Shown: positions 25,104 to 33,174 of the stretch, one piece after another
Layout of the letters: every line of letters starts with the position of its first letter
Numbering within the stretch: the first letter of the stretch is position 1
Source of the DNA: Burkholderiales bacterium
GTDB taxonomy: Bacteria > Pseudomonadota > Gammaproteobacteria > Burkholderiales > Burkholderiaceae_C
DNA length: 33,174 nucleotides
Direction of reading: 5' to 3'
Assembly (NCBI GenBank): GCA_025360385.1
Contig: JANYCG010000234.1
Coordinates: 1-33,174, forward strand
Program-made: the position numbers and the translations under genes
Notes under the pieces: model-generated
Told to the model about the DNA's origin: nothing
Database searches by the model: none
The model's input: the letters and a program-made list of their open reading frames with translations, nothing else

Positions 25104-25948
25104 ATGAAACCGCCTGATTGGTCATTGCAGATAGAGACGTATATCGCTTGAAAGGAGCGTGCAAAGTGGTAGTGCTGCCGCCTGGGACTGTGCTTCAGCT
25201 AATGTATTTGCAAGAACGCCTACGTCAAATGCCGCCGGGACGTTTCCTAGAAATTGGGCCGGGTAGCGGAGAAATAACGCAGCTGCTCCTGGATCACGGA
25301 TGGATTGGCTCATCGTATGATCTCGAGGAAAATACTGTCAATGCATTGAGGGATCGTTTTGGCAGAGAAATATCCGAACACAGGTTTGTTCCCGTCAACG
25401 AAGATTTCCTTTCGTCGCAAGTGCCGGATAAAGTTGACCTTATCATTTCTTGCATGGTGATGGAACATCTGGAGGATAACGCTCAGTTTGTTTTTATGGC
25501 CAAATCGTCCAACGCTCTGAAATCAAATGGCAGGATGATTGCTCTTGTGCCCGGATCTCCCGCGCATTGGGGTATTGAAGATGATATTGCTGGACACTGC
25601 CGACGGTATACTCGAGAAAGCATTGACGTATTAACTGACACCAGTGGGTGGAAATTATTGCATATCGCAGGATTGACCTGCCCAATATCAAATCTTCTAT
25701 TGCCCGTTTCCAATTTATTGGTGAATCGGAGCGAGCGGCAAAAACTGTCATTGTCACCGTTGGAGCGAACCAAACAGTCGGGCAGGCGATCAGTGAAATA
25801 CAAGACTTATTTCCCGTCATTACTTGGGCTATTGCTAAACAGGTACACCCTTTACCCTATGCATATGCTTCAAAAACTGTTCGCTAAATCTGAATCTGCA
25901 TTGGTGCTTTTTTTTGAAGCACAACCCCAATTTGGAGCAGATAGATGA
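25104..25948 (+). pseudogene. Class I SAM-dependent methyltransferase with a disrupted 5' end
   Basis: The main frame is open from TTG 25118 to 25948 and carries RFLEIGPGSGEITQLLLD (motif I), YDLEENTV and a MVMEHLEDN block, so the methyltransferase domain is intact. The expected N-terminus appears in another frame: ATG 25104 gives MKPPDWSLQIETYIA, then TGA at 25149, then KERAKWY cut by TAG at 25170. One missing base after 25171 would join this to VLPPGTVLQLMYLQERL. So one stop and one frameshift separate the natural start from the domain. A shorter functional product might begin at TTG 25118, GTG 25166 or ATG 25204. No ribosome binding site clearly favours any of them. It overlaps the next gene by ATGA. 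Confidence 0.6.
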
Positions 25949-26583
25949 CAACTCTCATGGATGATAAACTTCTCATTGAAGTGGCCGCTTATTACTCAGG
26001 CAAACTTGCCGAGCATGGCGAATCGGCTCGTGGTGTCGATTGGAACGGCGAGGCGAGTCAAATTTTGCGGTTTGAGCAATTGTGCAAAATTCTCACATCG
26101 GTAAATTCTTTCTCATTGAATGATTTAGGCTGTGGATATGGTGCACTGTATGATTTTCTTCTCTACAAGTATGAACGTTTTTCGTACTCGGGAATTGACG
26201 TATCTGAGGATATGGTTCAAGCGGCGTGGCAACGTCACGGAAGTTCCCATCAAGTGCAATTCGTAGTTGCTGGCGAACCTGATCGCATCGCCGATTATGG
26301 AGTTGCAAGTGGAATTTTCAACGTTCGCCTCGGCCGTTCAGATGCTGAATGGCAGAATTACCTTGAAGCCACCCTGGATGTCCTTGACCGAACCAGTCGA
26401 ATTGGGTTTTCTTTCAATTGCCTTACCTCCTATTCAGATAAAGACAAGAAGCGTGACTATTTGTATTATGCCGACCCATGCGCTTTGTTTGATCTGTGCA
26501 AACGCAAATATTCCCGCCATGTAGCCCTTCTTCACGATTATGGCCTTTACGAGTTCACCATTCTGGTAAAAAAATTGGCATGA
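25945..26583 (+). CDS. Class I SAM-dependent methyltransferase
   Basis: This 212-residue protein has motif I DLGCGYGALYDFLL at about 60-73, then SGIDVSEDMVQAAWQRHG, the usual acidic and helical second part of the SAM site. It probably methylates a sugar or a sugar intermediate. The order of three methyltransferases in this cluster suggests a methylated repeat unit. It overlaps the preceding and following genes by ATGA. Confidence 0.85.
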   Translation: MTTLMDDKLLIEVAAYYSGKLAEHGESARGVDWNGEASQILRFEQLCKILTSVNSFSLNDLGCGYGALYDFLLYKYERFSYSGIDVSEDMVQAAWQRHGSSHQVQFVVAGEPDRIADYGVASGIFNVRLGRSDAEWQNYLEATLDVLDRTSRIGFSFNCLTSYSDKDKKRDYLYYADPCALFDLCKRKYSRHVALLHDYGLYEFTILVKKLA

Positions 26584-27245
26584 AAAAATCACTTGTAATT
26601 TTCGGAACCGGCAATATTGCACAACTTGCACATTTCTATTTCGGTGCGGATTCTACATATAAGGTTGTAGCGTTTACGGTAGATGCAGCCTACGTAAACG
26701 AGACAACTTTCTGCAATCTGCCAGTTGTTGCATTTGATGAAGTTGTTTCGAAATACGGACCTGAGCAACACGAAATCTTTGTAGCGCTAAGCTACACCAA
26801 TCTCAATGCCTTGCGAAAAGATAAGTACCTGGCAGCGAAAGCACGGGGATACAAATTGGCCAGCTACATCAGCTCAAATGCCACAGTACTAAACGGGGGC
26901 CAATTCGGAGAAAATTGCTTTATTTTTGAAGACAATACCATTCAGCCCTTCGTGACTATTGGCAACAATGTGACCCTATGGAGTGGCAACCATATCGGCC
27001 ACCACTCGACCATCAAGGATCATTGTTTTATCGCGTCCCATGTTGTTGTCTCGGGTGGTGTTGAGATTGGCGAACAATGCTTTATCGGTGTGAATGCAAC
27101 GCTGCGTGACCATATCAAAATTGGTGACAAATGCGTGATTGGAGCAGGTTCTTTACTGCTTGCTGACGCGGACGCAGGTGGGGTGTATATGGGTGCAGCT
27201 ACTGCACGTTCGAAAATTCCTAGCTCAAGGTTGAGAGGCATATGA
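26580..27245 (+). CDS. NeuD-like sugar O-acetyltransferase
   Basis: This 221-residue protein has an N-terminal Rossmann-like part (LVIFGTGNIAQLAHFYF) and a C-terminal left-handed beta helix of hexapeptide repeats from about 105 to 205 (IGNNVTLWSGNHIGHHSTI, VSGGVEIGEQCFIGVNA, IGDKCVIGAGSLLL). This is the NeuD/PglD-type acetyltransferase layout, which adds acetyl groups to sugars. ATG 26580 is set by the ATGA overlap with the methyltransferase. The frame is open further upstream but that is antisense-like shadow. Confidence 0.85.
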   Translation: MKKSLVIFGTGNIAQLAHFYFGADSTYKVVAFTVDAAYVNETTFCNLPVVAFDEVVSKYGPEQHEIFVALSYTNLNALRKDKYLAAKARGYKLASYISSNATVLNGGQFGENCFIFEDNTIQPFVTIGNNVTLWSGNHIGHHSTIKDHCFIASHVVVSGGVEIGEQCFIGVNATLRDHIKIGDKCVIGAGSLLLADADAGGVYMGAATARSKIPSSRLRGI

Positions 27246-28165
27246 CCGAGCAATGGAAAAAACTTGGTTTGCTCTATTGCCCCTCTGATACCAATCGCCA
27301 TCCCAAGCTCCTAACACATGCGGCAAACCCTTTGCCGGTTCTCATTGGCGGAGATATTTACCGGGTTTTCTTCAGTGGCAGAGATGCCTGCAACCGATCT
27401 TCAGTTGGGGCTGTGGATATTGACATTGGCAGCGGCAATGTAATTCGAGAATACATGCAGCCTTTTTTTGAACACGGTCCTGAAAACAGCTTCTACGCCG
27501 ATGGCGTAAGTATCGGCAACTGCTATGAAGTCAATGGCAAAAAGTACATGCTTTTTATGGGGTGGCAGAATTTCAGGGAAAGCCATTGGCGTGGCGACAT
27601 AGGCCGACTTTTGGTCAATACTGATTTGACATTGGAGTTAGCCGACAATAGCCCACTGATGGGGGGGGATTCCACCGACCCAATAAGTCTGTCCTATCCG
27701 TGGGTATTGAAAAACAATGACGGTAGCTACAGTATGTGGTATGGCTCAACGACCGCATGGGATGCAGGAAATGGTGAGATGCTGCACGTGATCAACTCAG
27801 CAGCATCTGCGGATGGACACAACTGGATTAAAACGGGCTTATCCGTCCCCTACGAACTTGGCAAGGCTCAGGCCTTTTCAAGACCGACAGTTGCTGTAAG
27901 TAAAAACCACGGTTATGAGATATGGTTTTCATATCGAAGCGGAAGCGGGCGACCCTACCAAATTGGGCGCGCTACCAGCATCGGTGGAACGCAATTTGTG
28001 TTGGCTCTTGAAGACGTTGGCATCGACGTGTCATCGAGTGGATGGGACTCGGAAATGATCGAGTACCCTTTTGTTTTTGACCACAAAGCGCACCGCTTCA
28101 TGTTGTACAACGGAAACGGATACGGTCGAACCGGGTTTGGGTTGGCTGTACTAAATCGTGGATGA
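27242..28165 (+). CDS. Five-bladed beta-propeller protein of glycosidase type, function unknown
   Basis: This 307-residue soluble protein is built of repeated beta-strand blocks such as YRVFFSGRDACNRSSVGAVD, YMLFMGWQNF, YSMWYGSTTAWD, YEIWFSYRSGSG and FMLYNGNGYGRTGFG, spaced like a five-bladed propeller of GH43/GH32/GH130-related folds. No signal peptide is seen, so it would be cytoplasmic, unlike typical secreted glycosidases. It sits between a NeuD-like acetyltransferase and GtrA, so a role as a sugar-modifying or sugar-binding enzyme is likely. Catalytic residues cannot be assigned with confidence. Overlaps the acetyltransferase by ATGA. Confidence 0.7.
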   Translation: MTEQWKKLGLLYCPSDTNRHPKLLTHAANPLPVLIGGDIYRVFFSGRDACNRSSVGAVDIDIGSGNVIREYMQPFFEHGPENSFYADGVSIGNCYEVNGKKYMLFMGWQNFRESHWRGDIGRLLVNTDLTLELADNSPLMGGDSTDPISLSYPWVLKNNDGSYSMWYGSTTAWDAGNGEMLHVINSAASADGHNWIKTGLSVPYELGKAQAFSRPTVAVSKNHGYEIWFSYRSGSGRPYQIGRATSIGGTQFVLALEDVGIDVSSSGWDSEMIEYPFVFDHKAHRFMLYNGNGYGRTGFGLAVLNRG

Positions 28166-28589
28166 TTCGCTGTTGCGTAGGAAAGTCGGCAAATTGGTTG
28201 TACAGTTATATCATTTCGCTATCGTCGGGGTTCTTAGCAACCTGTCTGGGTATATGGTCTATTTATTGATTACCCATCTTGGCGCTACTCCTAAATTGTC
28301 AATGAGTTTTTTGTATGTGTTGGGTGCTGCAGCAGGTTTTTGGGGAAATCAAAAATTGACGTTCTCACATACCGGAAATACGTGGACAGCGGGATTTCGG
28401 TATTTTTTTGCTCACATTATAGGATATATTATAAATTTCACGATGCTGGTGATTTTGGTTGATAAAGTAGGATATTCACATCAGTGGATTCAGGCGATTG
28501 CTATCTTTGTAGTAGCTGGATTTCTTTTTCTTGCATTTAAGTTTTTTGTATTTCAAGAAATCAAAAGTTCTGCGCGGGGTAAGAAATGA
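28158..28589 (+). CDS. GtrA-family membrane protein
   Basis: This 143-residue protein has four predicted membrane helices and the family patterns FAIVGVLSNLSGYMVYLLI and GFWGNQKLTF, followed by RYFFAHIIGYIINF. GtrA proteins are proposed to flip sugar-linked undecaprenyl phosphate. The start is GTG 28158, giving an eight-base overlap with the previous gene; the ATG at 28162 is out of frame. It likely works with the GT2 enzyme at 23.3 kb. Confidence 0.85.
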   Translation: MDDSLLRRKVGKLVVQLYHFAIVGVLSNLSGYMVYLLITHLGATPKLSMSFLYVLGAAAGFWGNQKLTFSHTGNTWTAGFRYFFAHIIGYIINFTMLVILVDKVGYSHQWIQAIAIFVVAGFLFLAFKFFVFQEIKSSARGKK

Positions 28590-29461
28590 AGCACTGTCTT
28601 GTTTGTCGCTCGCGCTTTAGCTCGCAGACTATAGTTTGCCCAAGTTGTGGATTCGGACCAGAGGTATTGGCTGGCATAGATGCCTATGCACCAGACCTAG
28701 CCTACGGCGGTGGCGGTGGATTCAAGGCAGATTATTTTTCTGAATTGGCCCATCTGGAGGAGTTAAATTTTTGGTTTCAAGCGAGAAATAAGCTCATTCT
28801 TTGGGCTTTGTCAAAGTATTGTCAAAAATTTCAATCTTTCCTTGAAATTGGCTGCGGAACCGGGTATGTTTTATCTGGTATTTCGAACAATTTTCCAAAT
28901 GTCATATTAACGGGAAGTGAAATTTTTATGACGGGCCTCGGTTTTGCCGCCAACAGGTTGCCATCCACAAAATTCATACAAATGGACGCTCGAAATATTC
29001 CATATGCAGAGGAATTTGATGTGATAGGTGCGTTCGATGTTTTGGAGCACATCGAGGAAGATGAACTGGTTTTGGCGCAAATACATTCGGCCTTAAAGCC
29101 ACAGGGGCACGTGTTGCTCACAGTTCCACAACATGCTTGGTTGTGGAGTCCGGTTGACGAATATGCTTGCCATGTAAGACGGTACGGGGCGGCAGACATT
29201 TATAAAAAAATTGAAATGGCTGGCTTTCAAGTTGTGAGGTCAACATCGTTCATCACTGCTCTGCTTCCGGCGATGGCTGTTTCTAGGCTATTGCAAAAAC
29301 AAACTGCCTCAGCAAATTTTGATGCAACTACGGAATTCAAAATCGCACCCTGGCTAAATGCCGTACTTTTCCAGCTACTCAGTGTCGAACGAGGAATGAT
29401 CCGGGCTGGCATAAATTTTCCCATGGGCGGCTCTAGATTGGTGGTGGCGAAAAAGTCCTGA
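28586..29461 (+). CDS. Methyltransferase with N-terminal zinc ribbon
   Basis: This 291-residue protein opens with two CxxC pairs, C4/C7 and C18/C21, forming a probable zinc ribbon. The SAM domain follows with FLEIGCGTGYV at about 85-95, FDVIGAFDVLEHI and a GHVLLTVPQH block. The later part, with HVRRYGAADIYKKIE, is common in sugar-related or polysaccharide-cluster methyltransferases. Overlaps GtrA by ATGA. Confidence 0.88.
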   Translation: MKHCLVCRSRFSSQTIVCPSCGFGPEVLAGIDAYAPDLAYGGGGGFKADYFSELAHLEELNFWFQARNKLILWALSKYCQKFQSFLEIGCGTGYVLSGISNNFPNVILTGSEIFMTGLGFAANRLPSTKFIQMDARNIPYAEEFDVIGAFDVLEHIEEDELVLAQIHSALKPQGHVLLTVPQHAWLWSPVDEYACHVRRYGAADIYKKIEMAGFQVVRSTSFITALLPAMAVSRLLQKQTASANFDATTEFKIAPWLNAVLFQLLSVERGMIRAGINFPMGGSRLVVAKKS

Positions 29462-29464
29462 CTT

Positions 29465-29629
29465 TTGTATCAAACAATTGCGCGAGTTGTGCCCACATTT
29501 GATTTGTTTGCTTATCTGCTATTTTTCAAAATATCAAGGATTGCCAAGAAAGGTGTGATTGCGCACGATGCCTTGGCGCCTGTACTCGAAGGCCATGCTG
29601 TTGAGCACTGCCGCAAGATTCGCAAATAA
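29465..29629 (+). other. Short unrecognised open frame between methyltransferase and acyltransferase
   Basis: A 54-codon frame runs from TTG 29465 to TAA 29627-29629 and reads FAYLLFFKISRIAKKGVI and then EGHAVEHCRKIRK. Its frame is that of the following acyltransferase. It looks more like the tail of a lost protein than random sequence, but I cannot name it. The rest of this 180-bp gap shows no clear promoter or terminator. Confidence 0.2.
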
Positions 29630-29641
29630 CGTTTAACCAAA

Positions 29642-30553
29642 TTGACATACCGCCCTGACATTGATGGTCTTCGAGCAATCGCGGTTTTAGCTGTGATTTT
29701 TTATCATGCTTTTCCTAGTCAAATATCTGGCGGATTTGTTGGGGTCGATATTTTTTTTGTCATATCTGGTTTTTTAATCACAAGCATTATTTTTGCAGAA
29801 GTAGACTGGAGTACTTTTAGCTTTGTGGCGTTCTACAGACGACGCATCCGACGGATATTCCCGGCGTTGGCGTTGGTGTTATCTTTTTGTTTGGTGCTTG
29901 GATGGTTCATTCTGTTGCCAGACGAATATGCAGAACTCGGCAAACATATAGCGGGTGGAGCGGGTTTTGTTTCGAACTTTCAGCAATGGAGTGAAGCTGG
30001 GTACTTTGACACCACCTCAGACTTGAAGCCGTTGCTGCACTTGTGGTCACTTGGGGTTGAAGAACAGTTTTATATTTATTGGCCGCTTATTCTTTACTTG
30101 GATTGGCATTTGCGCGTAAGAAGCGACTGGTCAATTTTCCTAATTTTGATCGCATCGCTTCTGGGCAACTTGTATCTGGTTCATGAGAACCGAGTGGCTG
30201 CGTTTTATTCACCACTTTCGCGCGTATGGGAGCTTGTGGTTGGAAGCCACCTTGCATATTTATGTATCACCCAAAGAGCATTGTATAAATCCGAAGGCCA
30301 TGCATGGCTTTTTTCGGTTTGGTCGTCGGTGGGTGCGTCGTTGATATTCGGTACAGTGGCGTCTTTTGACAGTAGCTTTCAATTTCCGGGCTGGTGGGTG
30401 CTGCTGCCTCCATTGAGCGCATATTTGCTGGTATTTTCTGGCTCGGCTGCCTTGCAAGCTTTCAGCCTGGATCAGATGCAACTGCTGGTTATTTTTGGCT
30501 GGTTTTTCCAAATGCCTTTGTTGCCCGATAGACGAATATTCAGTATCAAATGA
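29642..30553 (+). pseudogene. Truncated OafA/YrhL-type membrane acyltransferase
   Basis: The frame begins with TTG and TYRPDIDGLRAIAVLAVIFYHAF, the classic start of acyltransferase-3 (OafA/YrhL) proteins, and continues through GGFVGVDIFFVISGFLI, FYRRRIRRIFPAL and LWSLGVEEQFYIYWP. These domains usually have about ten helices and about 340-360 residues, with or without an SGNH hydrolase domain. Here the recognisable part ends around residue 280 (about 30480), and the last 25 residues are unlike the family; the final helices (usual PLYLWHWP block) are missing. No ribosome binding site and a TTG start add to the impression of a remnant. It runs directly into a decayed aminotransferase gene. Partial function cannot be excluded. 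Confidence 0.7.
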
Positions 30554-31551
30554 AACGTGAACAAATGAAAGAAAATCATAGCCCCTTCAATTGGCCACAC
30601 ATGACTGGCAAGGAGTTGTATTACATCGCCGAACCCAAATTCAACGGACGTTTGGTCGGCGATGGGCCGCTTACCAAGCGTTGCCACCGCTGGCTGGAAG
30701 AGCGCACCGAGTGCAACAAGGCATCGCTGAAGCGCTCAAGTACGGCCGCCCTGGAAGTGGCCGCTTTACTGCTTGAGATTCAACCCTGTGACGAAGTCAT
30801 CATGCCGTCGTTTATTTTCGTGGCTACGGCAAACGCCTTTGTTTTGCGTGGAACTGTTCCTATATTTGTTCACGTCCGCGCCGACGCACTGAATCTCGAC
30901 GAGCGACTGATAGAAGCAGCCATCCCGTCCCGTACACGGGCGATTTCACCCGTGCATCACGCCGACGTAGCCAGCGAGATGGATGCAATGATGGGTATCG
31001 CCCGAAAAGCCGAGCTGCTGGTTGTTGAAGATACCGAACAGTGGGTTGTGTCCCGTTACAAGGGGAATGCGCTTGGACAGATTGGCGATCCAGTCGCTTT
31101 TAGTTTTCATGAAACCAAGAACGTCACTTCTGGCGAAGGGGGTGCCTTGTCAATGAGCTGCCCGGAATTCGCCCTTTGTGCAGAACGCATTTGCAAAAAG
31201 GGAACTGATCGCAGCCGCTTCTGCCGTTGCGAGGTCGACAAATACTCATGGCAGGAAGCCGGCTCGTCGTATTTGCCAGGTGAATTAACGGCAGCCGTTC
31301 TTTGGGCTCAAATGGAAGAAGCTGACGCAATTGCACATACGCGGCTCGCTTGCTGGGATTTTTACCCCATAATGCCGGATTCGTTTGAACAACGGGGACT
31401 TCAGCGTCGCCCAATCATCGCGTCAGAATTTCAACACGCCACCCATATGTATTATGAGCTGACATCTGCGGAAGTTGACTGTCAGCGCGTTGTGGCGATG
31501 CAGGACAGTGCGCTCACCCGTTCAATCGCAAAAGTGAACTGGTTGCAATGA
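30550..31551 (+). pseudogene. Decayed WecE-type dTDP-sugar aminotransferase (DegT/DnrJ/EryC1/StrS family)
   Basis: The 333-residue frame aligns by eye with WecE (RffA), which aminates dTDP-4-keto-6-deoxyglucose to dTDP-4-amino-4,6-dideoxygalactose using PLP. Matching blocks are LLEIQPCDEVIMPSF, ATANAFVLRG, FSFHETKN with Lys 190, and KGTDRSRF. Asp 161 of the PLP site is kept. Many positions conserved in WecE are changed: VVEDTEQWVV replaces a VVEDAAQGV-type block, PVHHADV replaces PVHYAGV, and FVHVRAD replaces FVDVRPD. Recognisable sequence stops near residue 303 (HATHMYYEL), so about 60 C-terminal residues are missing or out of frame. The gene starts four bases inside the truncated acyltransferase end. 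Confidence 0.65.
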
Positions 31552-31585
31552 AAATGGCCGCACAAATCTATGGGTTGGATCTGAT

Positions 31586-32854
31586 GTGTCGCTAGGCAAG
31601 AACACGCTTTGGAATATCGCCGGAAATGTTCTACCCTTGGTTTTGGGTGCGGTAACGATTCCCTTACTGATTCCAAAACTAGGGCTGGAAAGATTCGGAA
31701 TCCTGACCCTGTTATGGACTGTTATTGGGTACTTCAGTCTTTTTGATTTTGGAATTGGGCGCGCTATCACCCAGCAGGTTGCTACGTGCCTGGGGAGTCA
31801 AAAACAGGAGCAAATACCACAAACGATAAAGGCCGGCTTGGAGTTCACTTTGTTAACGGGTTCATTGGGCACAGTGGTCTTAGGCTTGGCTGCACATCCG
31901 CTTAGCCACTACGGCTTGGGTGTTTCAAAAGAACTGCAAGATGAGGTTTATATCAGCCTGATCGTCGCCGCGTTAGGTATTCCGCTGGCAACCTTGAGCA
32001 GCGGACTGCGCGGAGCGCTTGAAGGTTATGAGCGATTTCAAGCGAGCAATGCTGCTCGAATGTTGCTGGGCATGTCCATTTTCCTATTCCCTTTAATCGC
32101 TGTCATGGTGCACGGCACTTCATTGGTTGCAGTGACAATTTGGCTTGTCGGAGCCAGACTAATAAGTTGCCTCTTGTTTGCTTGGCTGGTCACACAGCTT
32201 CCAAGCAGAGATTTTTGGCGCGCTCCTATTTTGCCTGCCACTCGCAGACAGCTATTTTCCTTCGGGGCCTGGATGGCAGTCACGAACCTAGTAAGCCCTA
32301 TGCTGGTCAATGCAGACCGTTTCTTTATCTCCTACTTCCTTGGTGCGAGCATGGTAGCGTATTACACTGTTCCATTTGAATTCTTGGTACGCCTGCTGAT
32401 ATTGCCGGGTGCATTGGGCGCAAGCCTTCTGCCCACTCTCGCCCGAGACCGAGTCGTTGACTCAATGCGTGTTGCCGCCACATTCTTGAAGAGTGTGCGA
32501 ATAGTTTCACTGGCGATGCTAGCGCTGTGTCTGACCGCGTCACTGCTTGCCTATCCGTTGATGGCACTATTCATATCTGAAGATTTCGCATCGAAATCCT
32601 GGCTCTTGGTCCTCATTCTTTCAGCGGGCGTATGTGTAAATGGCATTGCGTATCTCCCTTATACCGCCTTGCACGCTCATGGAAGAGCTAAGTCAACTGG
32701 CATCCTGCATATTATTGAACTCGTCGCTTACATCCCTGTCCTGATTTTGTTTATTCAATTTTTCGGCCTCAATGGCGCCGCGCTGGCTTGGACTTTAAGA
32801 ACCAGTGCAGATGCGGCGGCGATGTTTTGGCTCTACTCAAAGCAAAGGAGATAA
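31586..32854 (+). CDS. Wzx-type oligosaccharide flippase
   Basis: This 422-residue protein has about twelve membrane helices in the polysaccharide transporter (Wzx/MATE-like) order, beginning LGKNTLWNIAGNVLPLVLGAV and including LGLERFGILTLLWTVIGYFSLFDFGIGRAI. It would flip lipid-linked repeat units to the periplasm. The start is GTG 31586; the nearby ATG is out of frame. It is followed by a good AAGGAG ribosome binding site for the next gene. Confidence 0.88.
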   Translation: MSLGKNTLWNIAGNVLPLVLGAVTIPLLIPKLGLERFGILTLLWTVIGYFSLFDFGIGRAITQQVATCLGSQKQEQIPQTIKAGLEFTLLTGSLGTVVLGLAAHPLSHYGLGVSKELQDEVYISLIVAALGIPLATLSSGLRGALEGYERFQASNAARMLLGMSIFLFPLIAVMVHGTSLVAVTIWLVGARLISCLLFAWLVTQLPSRDFWRAPILPATRRQLFSFGAWMAVTNLVSPMLVNADRFFISYFLGASMVAYYTVPFEFLVRLLILPGALGASLLPTLARDRVVDSMRVAATFLKSVRIVSLAMLALCLTASLLAYPLMALFISEDFASKSWLLVLILSAGVCVNGIAYLPYTALHAHGRAKSTGILHIIELVAYIPVLILFIQFFGLNGAALAWTLRTSADAAAMFWLYSKQRR

Positions 32855-32855
32855 G

Positions 32856-33174
32856 GTGTTCTCGCCCCGGTTAATATTCTCAGGCCTCTGGTTGACTCAA
32901 ATTTCCCTGCACTTGGTCTTTAACGAGGCTTTTGTCCCATTTGAATTATTGACATGGGTGGTGATTGTTTTCGGCCTAACATTTTTCAATCTTGGCGCTA
33001 CAGCTATCGAAAATATCTATTCTCCTCATACTCCAAAAATAACTCTGGGCCTCAAAACCAGTCAGTCCGAAATTACCCGCTTTTTTAATACCTTTGTAGT
33101 GATATATATTATATTCGGTGGGTTAACCGGATTTGAGTTATATGGAGCGCTTCAAGCGCTTGGCGCAGGTGGCC
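32856..33174 (+). CDS. Probable O-antigen polymerase-like membrane protein, N-terminal part (cut by window edge)
   Basis: A frame from GTG 32856 to the window end is open for 106 codons and has hydrophobic segments including LLTWVVIVFGLTFFNLGA and FNTFVVIYIIFGGLTGFELY. AAGGAG lies just upstream at proper spacing. The alternation of helices, the start just after a flippase and the overall cluster suggest a Wzy-type polymerase, but the decisive periplasmic loop is outside the window. Confidence 0.6.
   Translation, partial: MFSPRLIFSGLWLTQISLHLVFNEAFVPFELLTWVVIVFGLTFFNLGATAIENIYSPHTPKITLGLKTSQSEITRFFNTFVVIYIIFGGLTGFELYGALQALGAGG

Overview
The window looks like chromosomal DNA of a betaproteobacterium, most likely Burkholderiales of the Comamonadaceae type (Rhodoferax/Polaromonas-like). 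This is inferred from GC-rich codon use in the first two thirds, a type III pantothenate kinase, a three-gene TRAP transporter and dense single-strand operons. It is not proven by any marker gene such as rRNA.

Region 1 (1-1372) is a small accessory patch. It holds the left end of an IS256-type insertion sequence that cuts the 5' end of a ParE-type toxin gene. Next comes a MazE/MazF-like toxin-antitoxin pair, enclosed by two 68-bp direct repeats (67/68 identical) that are copies of the 3' end of the neighbouring molybdopterin oxidoreductase gene.

Region 2 (1294-8499) is metabolic: a molybdopterin oxidoreductase (minus strand), an M20D amidohydrolase, a DUF2817 M14-like peptidase, coaX (minus strand) and an amidase-signature hydrolase. 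A tandem-repeat and palindrome block lies upstream of the M20 gene.

Region 3 (8619-11129) is a coherent persulfide/sulfur module. A metallo-beta-lactamase persulfide dioxygenase fused to rhodanese and a CsoR-family repressor with CstR-like cysteines lie on the minus strand. They are divergent from two YeeE/YedE sulfur-transport-type membrane proteins, with a perfect inverted repeat in the shared promoter region.

Region 4 (11152-15958) pairs a fumarylacetoacetate-hydrolase-family protein carrying an unusual Tat/lipoprotein-like leader with a divergent TRAP transporter (DctP, a terminator, DctQ, and an enlarged DctM).

Region 5 (16021-33174, all plus strand) is an O-antigen/exopolysaccharide locus. 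It runs rfbBDAC for dTDP-L-rhamnose, a Wzz-like protein, a large membrane protein, a WbqC-family protein, GT2, a PhyH-type dioxygenase, three methyltransferases, a NeuD-like acetyltransferase, a beta-propeller protein and GtrA. A truncated acyltransferase, a decayed WecE-type aminotransferase, a Wzx-type flippase and the start of a probable Wzy polymerase follow. Many genes overlap by ATGA, implying translational coupling. From about 19.5 kb, and strongly from about 23.3 kb, the DNA becomes visibly AT-richer, as is common for horizontally exchanged O-antigen genes. Several genes here look broken: the methyltransferase 5' end at about 25.1 kb, the acyltransferase and the aminotransferase.
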